Assembly (NCBI RefSeq): GCF_005405485.1
Contig: NZ_BJED01000013.1
Coordinates: 1-64,000, forward strand
DNA: 64,000 nucleotides
Origin: Enterococcus hulanensis
GTDB taxonomy: Bacteria > Bacillota > Bacilli > Lactobacillales > Enterococcaceae
Reading direction: 5' to 3'
Shown here piece by piece: positions 44,005 through 53,067 of the stretch; position 1 is the stretch's first letter; each line of letters begins with the position of its first letter. Position numbers and translations under genes: made by a program. The notes under the pieces were generated by a model, which worked only from the letters and a program-made list of their open reading frames with translations, ran no database searches and was not told where the DNA came from.

Positions 44005-46047
44005 ATGAATCAACGGATCCGAAATATTCTGACCATATTAACAAAGAAGCCTGAAATAAAAATGGCTGAACTGACAGAAGAGCTTGGGCTAACCCGAAGG
44101 CAAATCAATTATGCCATTAACCAATTTAATTCTGAATTGATCACTCAGAAAATTCCAAGTATTGAACGTAACCATGCTGGTGATTTTAATGTTCCTTTGG
44201 AAGTATTACAGATGCTTGCAACACAACAAACGCAATCTGAACAACTAAACATGATTCCATCAGATGATGAAAGAGCTGCATTGCTTTCAATGTTTCTAAT
44301 TACGAATACTGAGTACGTAAGCGTTGATCATCTAAGTGAGTTTCTCGGAGTTGGAAAAACTACAGTGGCTGAGGACGTAAAAAGAGCAGATCGGCTGATT
44401 CAAAAGTATTATTTATCGCTGAAATACGATCGCGCGAAAGGCTATCAAATCGAAGGTTCAGGACATAAAGTTCTGCAGCTTCTAGCCGATTTGGTAAAAC
44501 GCTATCCAATTTTTAAACGAGCTGAACTGACCGAACAGTTAAGCAGTGAGGTATCAAAAGAGGAAGTTATTCATTTGATTCATAACATGGAGCAGATGCT
44601 GCATCTAAGCTATTCAGATGAATCCTTAGAGTACTTAAAAACCACACTGCCACTACTTTTTGCTCGAGGCGTTGCTGAAAGTAAACTGGGGACAGAGAAT
44701 TTCTTTGAAGGTGAAGTAAAAGATACACCAGAATACCGTTTTTTGAATGTTTTGATTAAAGAGACGGAATGGAATTTATCTAGCAGCTATCTTGAGTGGA
44801 TGACATTACTGTTCTTGATATCAAATATTTTTGAAAAGAAAACAACGCAAGAGTTCGATTCTGATCGTCATTTGAAGGATTTGATCCGTGAAATGGTGGC
44901 CAACTTTGAACAACAAACATTTATCACAATCGAGGATAGAGAGAATTTTGAACGTCGTATTTTAAATCATCTGCGTCCGGCTTGTTTCCGGATCAAGTAT
45001 AACTTGAGTTTAGGGATGTACTCTTTAGATAGCTTAATTCAAGACAGCAATCATGCGATCTTGAGCGATCTGATGAAGGAGCTGATTGTTCCAACAGAAA
45101 ATTGGTTGAGACGAGCCTTTCCTAACGATGAACTAGACCTTCTTTCTTACTACTTTGGTTTTCAGTTAAGCAATCAACATCTTATAAAAAAACAAAAGCC
45201 AAGAGCAGTTGTCGTTTGTACAAACGGTGTGATGGTTTCAAAGGTTATTCGAGAAAGTCTAGAAAAGCTTTTTACTGAACTGCAATTTTTATCATCGTTT
45301 TCTGTACGTGATTTTTATCAATTTGAAGTGGATTACGATCTTGTTTTTACAACTATTCCATTGGAAACGGACCTGCCTCAATTTATTATTGATCCAATCA
45401 TGACCTATAAGGAGCAAATCAGCTTACGCTATAGGGTCTTAAACGAGCTTGGAATTAATGAAATCGATCAATCTGTTGATCGATTAATGGGAATTATTCA
45501 AAAGTATTCTGATGCTCCCAGCTCTAAGGAACTGAAGGAGGAACTACAATATTTTCTGTTACAGGAAAAACAGGATTCGCCATTAGAAAATACCAAAGTC
45601 TTACCTTCGTTAACGTATTACTTGAAACCGAATTACATCACGGTGATTGATGAAGATATTACTTGGGAAGACGCGGTGGCTTTGGCCTGCAAACCCCTGA
45701 TGGACAATCAAATTATCAATGATGAATTTCTGTTAGATTGTCTTCAGCAAATGAGACAGCCAAACTATGCTGGTTATTTTGGGGAGAAGACATGTATTCC
45801 CCATACAACTGCTGAACACGGAGTTCAAAGAGAGGGTATCAGCTTGTTAATTAGTAAAAAGCCCATAGAATTTCCTAACCGAAAAGGAATCCAGATTATT
45901 TTTCCTTTGTCGTTTCTTGATTTAACCAAACATTTGAAAGCGATTAATCAAATCGCGGATATTAGTACCAATCAGGAATTTTTAAGCGAATTATTTTCTA
46001 AAAAAGAAACTAAAACAATTTATCAATTCATTCGACAATTTACATGA
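44005..46047 (+). CDS. PRD-type PTS-responsive transcriptional activator (BglG/MtlR/LicR class)
   Basis: The product (680 aa) has these domains in order: an N-terminal helix-turn-helix (KMAELTEELGLTRRQINYAINQFN), a second HTH (VDHLSEFLGVGKTTVAEDVKRA), PTS-regulation domains (about 200-390), an EIIB-Gat-like domain (AVVVCTNGVMVSKVIRESLE) and a C-terminal EIIA domain with its His in CIPHTT. Phosphorylation by PTS proteins adjusts activity to sugar supply. CAGGAGGG gives the ATG. It is first in the operon it probably controls, so it is likely autoregulated. Confidence 0.85.
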   Translation: MNQRIRNILTILTKKPEIKMAELTEELGLTRRQINYAINQFNSELITQKIPSIERNHAGDFNVPLEVLQMLATQQTQSEQLNMIPSDDERAALLSMFLITNTEYVSVDHLSEFLGVGKTTVAEDVKRADRLIQKYYLSLKYDRAKGYQIEGSGHKVLQLLADLVKRYPIFKRAELTEQLSSEVSKEEVIHLIHNMEQMLHLSYSDESLEYLKTTLPLLFARGVAESKLGTENFFEGEVKDTPEYRFLNVLIKETEWNLSSSYLEWMTLLFLISNIFEKKTTQEFDSDRHLKDLIREMVANFEQQTFITIEDRENFERRILNHLRPACFRIKYNLSLGMYSLDSLIQDSNHAILSDLMKELIVPTENWLRRAFPNDELDLLSYYFGFQLSNQHLIKKQKPRAVVVCTNGVMVSKVIRESLEKLFTELQFLSSFSVRDFYQFEVDYDLVFTTIPLETDLPQFIIDPIMTYKEQISLRYRVLNELGINEIDQSVDRLMGIIQKYSDAPSSKELKEELQYFLLQEKQDSPLENTKVLPSLTYYLKPNYITVIDEDITWEDAVALACKPLMDNQIINDEFLLDCLQQMRQPNYAGYFGEKTCIPHTTAEHGVQREGISLLISKKPIEFPNRKGIQIIFPLSFLDLTKHLKAINQIADISTNQEFLSELFSKKETKTIYQFIRQFT

Positions 46048-46062
46048 GAAGAGAGGTTTGAC

Positions 46063-46695
46063 ATGAAAATAGAGGATTATCCACGCTTCACGATTATCAT
46101 GCGGGGATACACTTTTCAACAAGCTGATGCCATTCTAAAAGCGATGAAAGGTTTAGAAAAAGAGTTTGCTGTGGAGATGACATTGAATACGACTGATGCA
46201 TTGAATCAAATCAAACGATTAACAGAAAAATATGGAGACGTCATTCATATTGGTGCTGGAACGGTTCGATCAACGAACGACGTCAAAGAGGCAATCGATG
46301 CCGGGGCTGAGTTTTTGTTAGGACCGCATGTTTTTACACAGGAGATGCTGGATTTGGCTAAGCAGCAAGAGGTGCTTGCCGTACCAGCAGCAATGACTCC
46401 TTCGGAAATTAATGAAATGTTTCATAGTGGCGCAGATATTGTTAAAGTGTTTCCAGCTTCTGTGCTGTCCCCGCGCTTTTTTAAGGATGTGCAGGCACCA
46501 TTAGGAAAATTGCCTTTAATGGGAGTTGGAGGGATTTCGATAGACAACGCAAAAGATTTTCTGACAAATGGTGCAAGTTACTTAGGACTTGGCTCAGGGA
46601 TGTTTAACAAAAGCGATTTAGAAAATTTAGATAGTGATGGATTAGCAGAGTCTATGCAGAAATTACTTTCCAGTGTGGAAGGAGTAGGTGTTTGA
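46063..46695 (+). CDS. KDPG/KDPGal-type aldolase
   Basis: This class I aldolase (210 aa) cleaves a 2-keto-3-deoxy-6-phospho sugar acid to pyruvate and glyceraldehyde-3-phosphate. The Schiff-base K128 is in DIVKVFPAS and the general base E38 is in VEMTLNTTD; GAGTVRS and GVGGIS bind phosphate. AAGAGAGG precedes the ATG. The stop overlaps the next start (TGATG). With the dehydratase downstream it implies sugar-acid breakdown; the exact epimer (gluconate or galactonate series) is inferred as galactonate. Confidence 0.85.
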   Translation: MKIEDYPRFTIIMRGYTFQQADAILKAMKGLEKEFAVEMTLNTTDALNQIKRLTEKYGDVIHIGAGTVRSTNDVKEAIDAGAEFLLGPHVFTQEMLDLAKQQEVLAVPAAMTPSEINEMFHSGADIVKVFPASVLSPRFFKDVQAPLGKLPLMGVGGISIDNAKDFLTNGASYLGLGSGMFNKSDLENLDSDGLAESMQKLLSSVEGVGV

Positions 46696-47153
46696 TGGAA
46701 TTATTTTTGCATGAAGAATTAGTGTTTAGAGAAGTTTTTGCGAAAACGAAAGAGGATGTTTTGGCATTTTTAGCTGAGAAGCTATTTGAAAAAGGCTATG
46801 TAAAACATGAATACATCCAAGCGATTCAAGATAGAGAAGCGGAGTATCCCACTGGTTTGCCATCTTCAGAGCCCGGTATAGCGATCCCGCATGCCAATTT
46901 TGAAATGGTCAACAAAACCACGTTGGCGATTGCCACATTGAAACAGCCTGTTGAGTTTCACAATATGGAAAAGAAACAGGCTGCGCTGCCGATTCAAATT
47001 GTGATCATGATGGCGATTGGTGAACCCCATGGTCAGGTAGAAATGCTGCAAAAAATCGTTTCGATCATTCAGGACGAGCCTTTGAGAAAAGCCATGATTA
47101 ATACAAAATCGAATAAAGAATTGCTAAGTCTTTTAGAGCAAGCGGTAGCTTAA
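46695..47153 (+). CDS. PTS EIIA (galactitol/fructose type)
   Basis: The EIIA-2 class domain (152 aa) has the phosphorylated His66 in IAIPHANF. It carries phosphate from HPr to the EIIB encoded next. The ATG at 46695 shares bases with the aldolase stop; GGAGTAGGTG is the ribosome site. It is cytoplasmic. Best comparison is GatA-like proteins of hexitol and sugar-acid systems. Confidence 0.85.
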   Translation: MELFLHEELVFREVFAKTKEDVLAFLAEKLFEKGYVKHEYIQAIQDREAEYPTGLPSSEPGIAIPHANFEMVNKTTLAIATLKQPVEFHNMEKKQAALPIQIVIMMAIGEPHGQVEMLQKIVSIIQDEPLRKAMINTKSNKELLSLLEQAVA

Positions 47154-47171
47154 AATTAGGAGGAATATAGG

Positions 47172-47450
47172 ATGAAAAGAATTTTGATTGCATGTGGAAA
47201 TGGGATTGCAACTTCAACAGTAGTTGCAACAAAAGTGAAAGAATATTTAACTAGTCAAGGAGTTCAGGTTGATACTACTCAAACAAAATTGATGGAAGTT
47301 CCGAGCAAAGTACAAGACTACGACCTATTAATCACCACTGGTGAGTTCGAAGGGCAAACGGGAGATGTTCCAGTAGTAAAAGGAATGCCGATTCTGCTTG
47401 GTATGGGCATGGAACAAACGATGGAAGAGATCATGAACTATGTTAAATAA
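47172..47450 (+). CDS. PTS EIIB (galactitol type)
   Basis: This 92-residue GatB-like domain has the active-site Cys8 in ACGNGIATST at the tip of the first strand. It accepts phosphate from EIIA and donates it to the transported substrate. TAGGAGG precedes the ATG. It is 24 nt from the EIIC gene. Confidence 0.88.
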   Translation: MKRILIACGNGIATSTVVATKVKEYLTSQGVQVDTTQTKLMEVPSKVQDYDLLITTGEFEGQTGDVPVVKGMPILLGMGMEQTMEEIMNYVK

Positions 47451-47474
47451 GCTACCTATTGAGGAGGGACAAAA

Positions 47475-48842
47475 ATGAAAGCAATTATGAGTGTCTTTAA
47501 CTTTCTGATGGCTGCTGGTCCGACGGTGATGCTGCCAGTAATCATCACCGTCATCGGTTTGATTTTTGGATTGAAAATCACTAGAGCGTTCAAATCAGGT
47601 TTGACGTTGGGGATTGGTTTTGCTGGGATTAAGCTGATTCTTGATTTTATGACGACCAATGTGGGACCAGCCGCAAAAGCAATGGTTGAACGGACGGGTG
47701 TTCAATTAGACGCATTAGATGTTGGATGGGGATCAATTGCCGCGGTTACGTGGGCTTCGCCAATCATTCCGTTGCTGGTCTTTGCAATTTTAATTGTCAA
47801 TATTATCTTATTAATTCTCAAACGGACAAATACGCTGGATGTGGATATTTGGAATTATCATCATATGGCAATCGTAGGAGTAATGGTCTATTTCGTAACT
47901 AAGAATGTTCTGTTAGGCGTCGGTGCTTCTGTAATTATGGCGATTATTACCTTCAAGATTTCCGACTGGTCGCAACCGATGGTAGAGGGATTCTTTGGAA
48001 TTCCTGGAGTTTCTTTGCCAACAGTTTCAGCCTTGTCATCTTTAGTTATTGCATGGCCGTTAAACTGGTTATTGGATCGTATTCCATTATTTCGTAAGTC
48101 GAGCTTTACAATTAAAGACGCGCAAAAATATTTGGGCTTCTTTGGGGATTCGATGATTATGGGGTTGGTTATTGGTTTAGTAATTGGTGTGCTAGCAGGT
48201 TTTGATGTAACGCAAGTATTCCAACTAGGAGTAAGTATGTCTGCGGTACTTGTCTTGATTCCTAAGATGACCTCTTTGTTTATGGAGGGATTGATGCCGA
48301 TATCTGATGCGGCTCAAAAATGGTCGCAAGCTAAATTCAAAGGGCGCCGTCTATTCATCGGACTAGATGCAGCAGTTGTCGTGGGAAATCCAGACGTTAT
48401 TACAACTGCACTGATCATTATCCCACTAACAATCGCTATGGCTCTAGTTTTACCAGGAAATCGTGTGTTGCCATTCGCCGATTTAGCCGTTGTTCCTTTT
48501 CGAGTAGCGATGGTGGTTGCATTGACTAGAGGGAATTTGCTTAAGAATATTGTGATTGGGTTAGTAGTGACGGCTTCACTATTATGGTGTGGTACTGCTA
48601 CGGCACCGGTTCTGACTGCAATCGCTAAATCGGTTGGGATCGAATTAGGAGCTAACGCGATGTTGATCTCATCCTTTGCGGCGACAGCAATGATTCAAAG
48701 TTACTTAGTTTTCTTAGCCTTCACCTTTAAACCACTCATTGGTATTCCGATCTTGCTGCTCGTTTTTGCGGGTGCTTGGTATTACTTCGAAGGTGTTAAG
48801 AAAATCAATGTAGAAAACATGAAGGAAGCTCCATCAAATTAA
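47475..48842 (+). CDS. PTS EIIC (galactitol type)
   Basis: This 455-residue GatC-like permease has about ten to twelve helices, beginning FNFLMAAGPTVMLPVIITVIGLIFG. GGVNP-type motifs are replaced by the family's own DVGWGSIAAVTWASP and GNPDVITTALIIIPLT. It forms the membrane channel for the sugar (or sugar acid) phosphorylated by EIIB. GAGGAGG precedes the ATG. Confidence 0.87.
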   Translation: MKAIMSVFNFLMAAGPTVMLPVIITVIGLIFGLKITRAFKSGLTLGIGFAGIKLILDFMTTNVGPAAKAMVERTGVQLDALDVGWGSIAAVTWASPIIPLLVFAILIVNIILLILKRTNTLDVDIWNYHHMAIVGVMVYFVTKNVLLGVGASVIMAIITFKISDWSQPMVEGFFGIPGVSLPTVSALSSLVIAWPLNWLLDRIPLFRKSSFTIKDAQKYLGFFGDSMIMGLVIGLVIGVLAGFDVTQVFQLGVSMSAVLVLIPKMTSLFMEGLMPISDAAQKWSQAKFKGRRLFIGLDAAVVVGNPDVITTALIIIPLTIAMALVLPGNRVLPFADLAVVPFRVAMVVALTRGNLLKNIVIGLVVTASLLWCGTATAPVLTAIAKSVGIELGANAMLISSFAATAMIQSYLVFLAFTFKPLIGIPILLLVFAGAWYYFEGVKKINVENMKEAPSN

Positions 48843-48861
48843 ATTAAAAGGGAGTACGATC

Positions 48862-50007
48862 GTGAAAATCTCAAAAATTAAGGTATATAAAATAAAACCG
48901 CGCTGGATATTTATCAAAATCAGTACCGATGAAGGTATCGATGGCTGGGGCGAAATGATCTCTGGTACCAAGACGGAAACCGTAGTCGCTGGTGCTTATG
49001 AAATCGGGAATCGTCTAATTGGAAGGAATCCGTTTGAAATTGAACGCTTATTTCAAGAAATGCACCGCTCTTTTTTCCGTGGTGGTCCTATTAATGGAAC
49101 GATTGTTTCTGGTATTGAAATGGCTCTATGGGATATCAAAGGAAAAGCATTTGGTGTACCTGTTTATGAATTACTAGGTGGTGCCGCGCGGGATAAAATT
49201 AAAGTTTATTCTTGGATTGGCGGTGATCGTCCGAGTGAAGTATTGGAGCAAGCACAGGATCGTTTTGATCGTGGATTCACGTCTATCAAAATGAACGCGA
49301 CCTCTGAATTACATTATATTGATTCTTATGAAAAGGTAGAAGAAGTAGTCGAGCGAGTGGCATCAATTCATAATCATTTTGGCAGCAAAATGTCGATTGG
49401 GGTCGATTTCCATGGACGAGTACACAAGCCCATGGCTAAAGTGTTAGCCAAAGCGCTTGAACCGTATCATCCAATGTTCCTAGAAGAAGTGGTCTTACCT
49501 GAAAATGAGGAGCATTTCAAAGAAATTGCCAATTCAGTCGCAGTTCCTCTGGCTACTGGTGAACGTTTGTATACACGCTGGCAATTCAAGAACATTTTCA
49601 ATCAAGGTGCGATCGATGTGATTCAGCCGGATGTTGCATTGTGCGGGGGGATTTTAGAAACGAAGAAAATTGCTGCTATGGCAGAAGCCTATGATATAGC
49701 GGTAGCTCCTCATGCACCTTATGGCCCAATTGCACTGGCGGCAACGTTGCAGGTTGATTCTTGCACACCCAATGTTTTCATTCAGGAACAAAGCTTAGGC
49801 ATTCATTACAACAAAGGCTTTGACTTATTAGATTTTGTAAAAAATAAGGAAGTCTTTCAATACAAAGATGGCTATGTTGACTTGCCTGATAAACCAGGTT
49901 TAGGACTTGAAATGGATGAAGAAAAGATTAATGAAATTGCACAAGAAGGATTGGTTTGGACGAATCCTCAATGGAAGAATTATGACGGAACAATAGCTGA
50001 ATGGTAA
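48862..50007 (+). CDS. Galactonate-dehydratase-like enolase-superfamily enzyme
   Basis: The product (381 aa, GTG start after AAGGGAG) closely follows DgoD in layout. It has FRGGPI and GIEMALWDIKGKAFGVPVYELLGG, metal ligands in GVDFHGRV, EEVVLPEN and GERLYTR, and the catalytic His in APHAPYGPIAL. The end LGIHYNKG...LLDFVKNKE is also DgoD-like. DgoD dehydrates D-galactonate to 2-keto-3-deoxygalactonate. Here a PTS would deliver a 6-phosphorylated acid, so the true substrate may be phosphorylated. Confidence 0.82.
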   Translation: MKISKIKVYKIKPRWIFIKISTDEGIDGWGEMISGTKTETVVAGAYEIGNRLIGRNPFEIERLFQEMHRSFFRGGPINGTIVSGIEMALWDIKGKAFGVPVYELLGGAARDKIKVYSWIGGDRPSEVLEQAQDRFDRGFTSIKMNATSELHYIDSYEKVEEVVERVASIHNHFGSKMSIGVDFHGRVHKPMAKVLAKALEPYHPMFLEEVVLPENEEHFKEIANSVAVPLATGERLYTRWQFKNIFNQGAIDVIQPDVALCGGILETKKIAAMAEAYDIAVAPHAPYGPIALAATLQVDSCTPNVFIQEQSLGIHYNKGFDLLDFVKNKEVFQYKDGYVDLPDKPGLGLEMDEEKINEIAQEGLVWTNPQWKNYDGTIAEW

Positions 50008-50023
50008 AGGAAAGGTGAGCGTG

Positions 50024-50494
50024 ATGGCAGAGGCTGTAATAATAGCAATGTTCTTATTGCTATTGATCATTTTACAAGTTAGAGAACAAAAAAAGATAAA
50101 ACTAGTCGCTAAAAGCAGCTGGATTAAGAAGAGTATTTCTGTGATTTTATCAATTACATTAACCACTGTTTTTTGGTCAAATAATCTAGCTGATCAAATT
50201 AAATTGATTGCCTTTGCCGTTCTAATCTTTATGTTTGGCTTTATGAAAGAAGGCGTCAGTGAGGACCATTTGATCAAGCTAGGTGTTCTAACAGGCGATT
50301 TTCATGCGTTCAAAAAAATTCAGATTGAAGCACTATCGAACCATGCGCAGTTCGTCTCTTTTTATAAAAGTAAAAATAGCCGACTATCATTGGTTTTTGA
50401 TACGCCAAAAGAAGAATTGATTTCTTATTTTGAGAAAATGAATCTGCAAGATCTTTTAGTTATAGGGGAAGAAATAGATGATGAGAGAAGGTAA
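50024..50494 (+). CDS. Small membrane protein of unknown function
   Basis: This 156-residue protein has an N-terminal helix (AEAVIIAMFLLLLIILQV), a second pair of hydrophobic segments (about residues 35-75) and a soluble C-terminal half (80-156). I recognise no domain. AAAGGTGAG supports the ATG at 50024 over a GTG at 50015. It sits between the dehydratase and the phosphatase, 16 nt and 3 nt away, so it belongs to the operon, but its role is unknown. Confidence 0.6.
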   Translation: MAEAVIIAMFLLLLIILQVREQKKIKLVAKSSWIKKSISVILSITLTTVFWSNNLADQIKLIAFAVLIFMFGFMKEGVSEDHLIKLGVLTGDFHAFKKIQIEALSNHAQFVSFYKSKNSRLSLVFDTPKEELISYFEKMNLQDLLVIGEEIDDERR

Positions 50495-50497
50495 AAA

Positions 50498-51031
50498 ATG
50501 ATTTACCTAGCACGTCACGGTCAAACGCAGTGGAATATTGAAAAAAGAATTTGCGGTCGTGCGGATATTCCTTTGACAGAAGAAGGATATAACCAAGCGG
50601 TATTGTTAGCGGAACAAGCTAAATTGCTAACTGATCCTATTACTCAAGTAATTTGTTCTCCTTTAATCCGAGCTAAAGAAACCGCACAAGTTGTCGCAAA
50701 TCAACTTGGTCTGCCAGTTATAGTGGACGAACGATTGATCGAAATGGATTTTGGGATATATGACAGTCTACCGATACAAACAAAAGAATTTCAAAATAGA
50801 AGAATTGAGTTTTCACTGCCTTTTGAACAAGGCGAGTCGATTTTAGATGTGGCAGGTAGAATTTATCCATTGTTAGCCGAACTAACGAACCAAGAAAATG
50901 ACATACCACTATTAGTCAGCCACAATGCTGTAAGTCGGGTGGTAGATAACTATTTTAATGGAAAGACAATGTCGGAGTTTTTGAGTTTCAATATTGAGAA
51001 TACGGAATTGGTTTCCTATAGAAAAAAATAA
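50498..51031 (+). CDS. Histidine phosphatase / phosphoglycerate mutase family
   Basis: The product (177 aa) has the LARHGQTQWN motif with the phospho-His, the second Arg in SPLIRAKETAQ, the acid in EMDFGIYD and the final SHNAV His. It is probably a small phosphatase acting on a sugar phosphate or related metabolite of the operon. AGAAGG precedes the ATG. It is the last gene before a bidirectional terminator. Confidence 0.82.
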   Translation: MIYLARHGQTQWNIEKRICGRADIPLTEEGYNQAVLLAEQAKLLTDPITQVICSPLIRAKETAQVVANQLGLPVIVDERLIEMDFGIYDSLPIQTKEFQNRRIEFSLPFEQGESILDVAGRIYPLLAELTNQENDIPLLVSHNAVSRVVDNYFNGKTMSEFLSFNIENTELVSYRKK

Positions 51032-51076
51032 ACGAAACACCTATTCCTTGCGAGGGGGATAGGTGTTTCGTTTTAG
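51030..51076. terminator. Bidirectional terminator
   Basis: A perfect 15-bp stem AAACGAAACACCTAT (51030-51044) / ATAGGTGTTTCGTTT (51059-51073). It ends the sugar-acid operon and the convergent glycosyltransferase gene. Confidence 0.88.
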
Positions 51077-52230
51077 TTTAGATAATCTTGAATGGCATCG
51101 ACAGCTTTTTTGTAGCCGCCGGCATCTAGGAAGGATTGTTTGATCTTTTTTAGATTGGTTAGATAAACAGGCTCGACTTGTACTTCTTCTACCGCGGCTT
51201 TTAAGTAGGCGCTATCCAATTGTTGATAATCTAAGCGAAGGGCTGCGTTCAATTCGACTAAGCGGTCGGCAAGTGCGGGCTGATCGGAACCCAGCGGCAC
51301 TGAGACGAAGGGTACTTCGTTTAAAATCAAATCATTCATGCTGTTCAAGCCATTATGGGTGATGGCGACATCCGCGTATTTCAATACTTCATTTTGCGGA
51401 ATGTAATCCTGCACGATGAAATTGTCCGGAATGGTTAGATTTTCTAAGCCTACGTGATGGGCTGCCATGACGACTAGATAATCGGAATCTGCGAAGGCGT
51501 CAAAGATTTTTTGATAAAGCTCTTTGGCAAAATCGCCAAAGATCGTCCCGAAGGAAATGTACAAGACATTTTTTGCTTGCTTCAGTCGTTCGATGGGAAA
51601 GCCGTCTGTATCTTCTAAACGTTGAGAAATATCCGCACCGACTAAAAGATATTTTTCATCAAAGAACGCTCGGTCTTTTTCCGGCATGAAATAGTCCGAG
51701 GTGAAGACGATGTTCAAGGGCTCGACATTAAAAATCAAATCGAAAAAGCGGGTAGGCATTTGGATCGACAATGCCTGCTCGATTTTTTTGGCTTCCAGCA
51801 GATAGGCGTCATTCATTGCTTTGAATTTTCCGGCTAAATGTGTTTTATCCGGCTGCATAAAATCCTGCAAGCCGGTAAAAACAGCCAGCATGGAAACGGC
51901 AGGAACCATCAAGTATTCAGCGAGTTGTTTGCTGAAGGGCATGGCGATGGAGTGGATGACGGCATCAAATGAATCATCTTGGATCTGATCCAGAATGTCC
52001 TGCATAATGTCTAAACCGTGATCCAGCAGCACCTCAAAGCCGCCTTTAAAAATATTCAAATCATAATGATACGGACGATAAGCGGCTCCTGCCGCTTCGA
52101 TCTTTTCGCGGAATTCTTCACTGGAAAAATAAACGACTTCAACCCCGCGGTCGCATAGTTCTTTGACTAAACCTAGTGAAGGATTGACATGGCCGTGAGT
52201 GGTCACATTTAAAAATAAAACTTTGGTCAT
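51073..52230 (-). CDS. MGT-family (YjiC-like) glycosyltransferase
   Basis: This GT1 glycosyltransferase (385 aa) has an N-terminal acceptor domain (TTHGHVNPSLGLVKELCDRG) and a C-terminal UDP-sugar-binding domain (FGTIFGDF, VQDYIPQNEVLKYADVAITHNGLNSMNDLI with the donor-site His). It resembles macrolide or YjiC-type transferases that glycosylate small hydrophobic acceptors, including antibiotics. It is monocistronic. The acceptor is unknown. Confidence 0.83.
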   Translation of the reverse strand: MTKVLFLNVTTHGHVNPSLGLVKELCDRGVEVVYFSSEEFREKIEAAGAAYRPYHYDLNIFKGGFEVLLDHGLDIMQDILDQIQDDSFDAVIHSIAMPFSKQLAEYLMVPAVSMLAVFTGLQDFMQPDKTHLAGKFKAMNDAYLLEAKKIEQALSIQMPTRFFDLIFNVEPLNIVFTSDYFMPEKDRAFFDEKYLLVGADISQRLEDTDGFPIERLKQAKNVLYISFGTIFGDFAKELYQKIFDAFADSDYLVVMAAHHVGLENLTIPDNFIVQDYIPQNEVLKYADVAITHNGLNSMNDLILNEVPFVSVPLGSDQPALADRLVELNAALRLDYQQLDSAYLKAAVEEVQVEPVYLTNLKKIKQSFLDAGGYKKAVDAIQDYLN

Positions 52231-52335
52231 AACTGTTCGCTTCTTTCATAACTATTATTAAGGGCACCTTACGATTTAATATAATATGGTACCCTGATTA
52301 AAAAGTCAAGAAAAAAAGTTTCCATAATCGGAAAC

Positions 52336-52878
52336 TTAACGATACACCAAATTAGTAAAGGGCAATCTTTTACCAAGCAGGACACCTAGATAACCTGCGG
52401 CCAGTGCTTTGATCAAGCCTGGCAGGATAAATGGGATCATGCCTGCTGAAAAAGCAGCATTCCACGGCAGACTTCCGCTGAATTTCAACCATAAAGACCC
52501 GAAAAACAGGGTGATAAAGGCACCGATCACATTGGCGAAGATCGACCAAAAATAATTGAAGGCGGCTTTTTCAAGAATCAATCCGGTGAAGTAGGCTTGG
52601 AAGATAAACCCGACTAAAAAGCCGCCGGTCGGACCAAAGTAATGGGCGATTCCGGCTGAACCGCCAGCCAGTACCGGCAAACCGATCATGCCCATCAATA
52701 GATAGATGGCAACGGCAATAGTCCCCGTCTTCTTTCCTAGAATAGTCACCACAAAACCGACCGCAAAAGTTTGCAGGGTCAAAGGGATCGGACCAAAGGG
52801 GATGGTGAATTGGGATAAAATACTGATCACTGCCGCAAATAATCCGGCTAAAACAATTTCTCGACTGCTTAATTTCAT
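52336..52878 (-). CDS. bioY: Biotin transporter substrate-binding subunit BioY
   Basis: This ECF-type S component (180 aa) has six membrane helices. The conserved GPIPLTLQTFAVGF near residue 30 and GGSAGIAHYFGPTGGFLVGF near residue 72 form the biotin site. It pairs with a general ECF module encoded elsewhere. It lies behind a promoter with three BirA boxes, which confirms the biotin assignment. Confidence 0.92.
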   Translation of the reverse strand: MKLSSREIVLAGLFAAVISILSQFTIPFGPIPLTLQTFAVGFVVTILGKKTGTIAVAIYLLMGMIGLPVLAGGSAGIAHYFGPTGGFLVGFIFQAYFTGLILEKAAFNYFWSIFANVIGAFITLFFGSLWLKFSGSLPWNAAFSAGMIPFILPGLIKALAAGYLGVLLGKRLPFTNLVYR

Positions 52879-52892
52879 AGACTCACTCTTTC

Positions 52893-52952
52893 GTTAACTT
52901 ATTATTTTATTTTGGTTAACGAAAGTATAATAGATGGTTAACGAGATGTAAA
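52893..52952 (-). promoter_or_regulatory. bioY promoter with three BirA boxes
   Basis: GTTAAC occurs at 52893-52898, 52915-52920 and 52937-52942, each pair separated by exactly 16 nt. That spacing is the one in the Bacillus BirA operator. The minus-strand -35 TTTACA (52952-52947) and -10 TATACT (52930-52925) are interleaved with the boxes, so biotin-loaded BirA would block transcription. Confidence 0.85.
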
Positions 52953-52966
52953 GAGGAAATTTTTAA

Positions 52967-53031
52967 TACTTAGTAACACAAAGTAGTTGACAACTCAGCT
53001 ACTTAGTCTTACAGTATACCTGTACTTAATA
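52967..53031 (+). promoter_or_regulatory. Exporter promoter with repeated PadR-type boxes
   Basis: -35 TTGACA (52987-52992), a 17-nt spacer and -10 TACAGT (53010-53015). TACTTAGTA (52967-52975), TACTTAGT (53000-53007) and TACTTAATA (53023-53031) are similar direct repeats, and TACAG-TATAC-CTGTA (53010-53024) is a perfect inverted repeat over the -10. These are good candidates for the PadR repressor encoded at 54773. Confidence 0.6.
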
Positions 53032-53067
53032 ATACAGAGTACCGAAATTATTGAGAGGGTGAACAAC

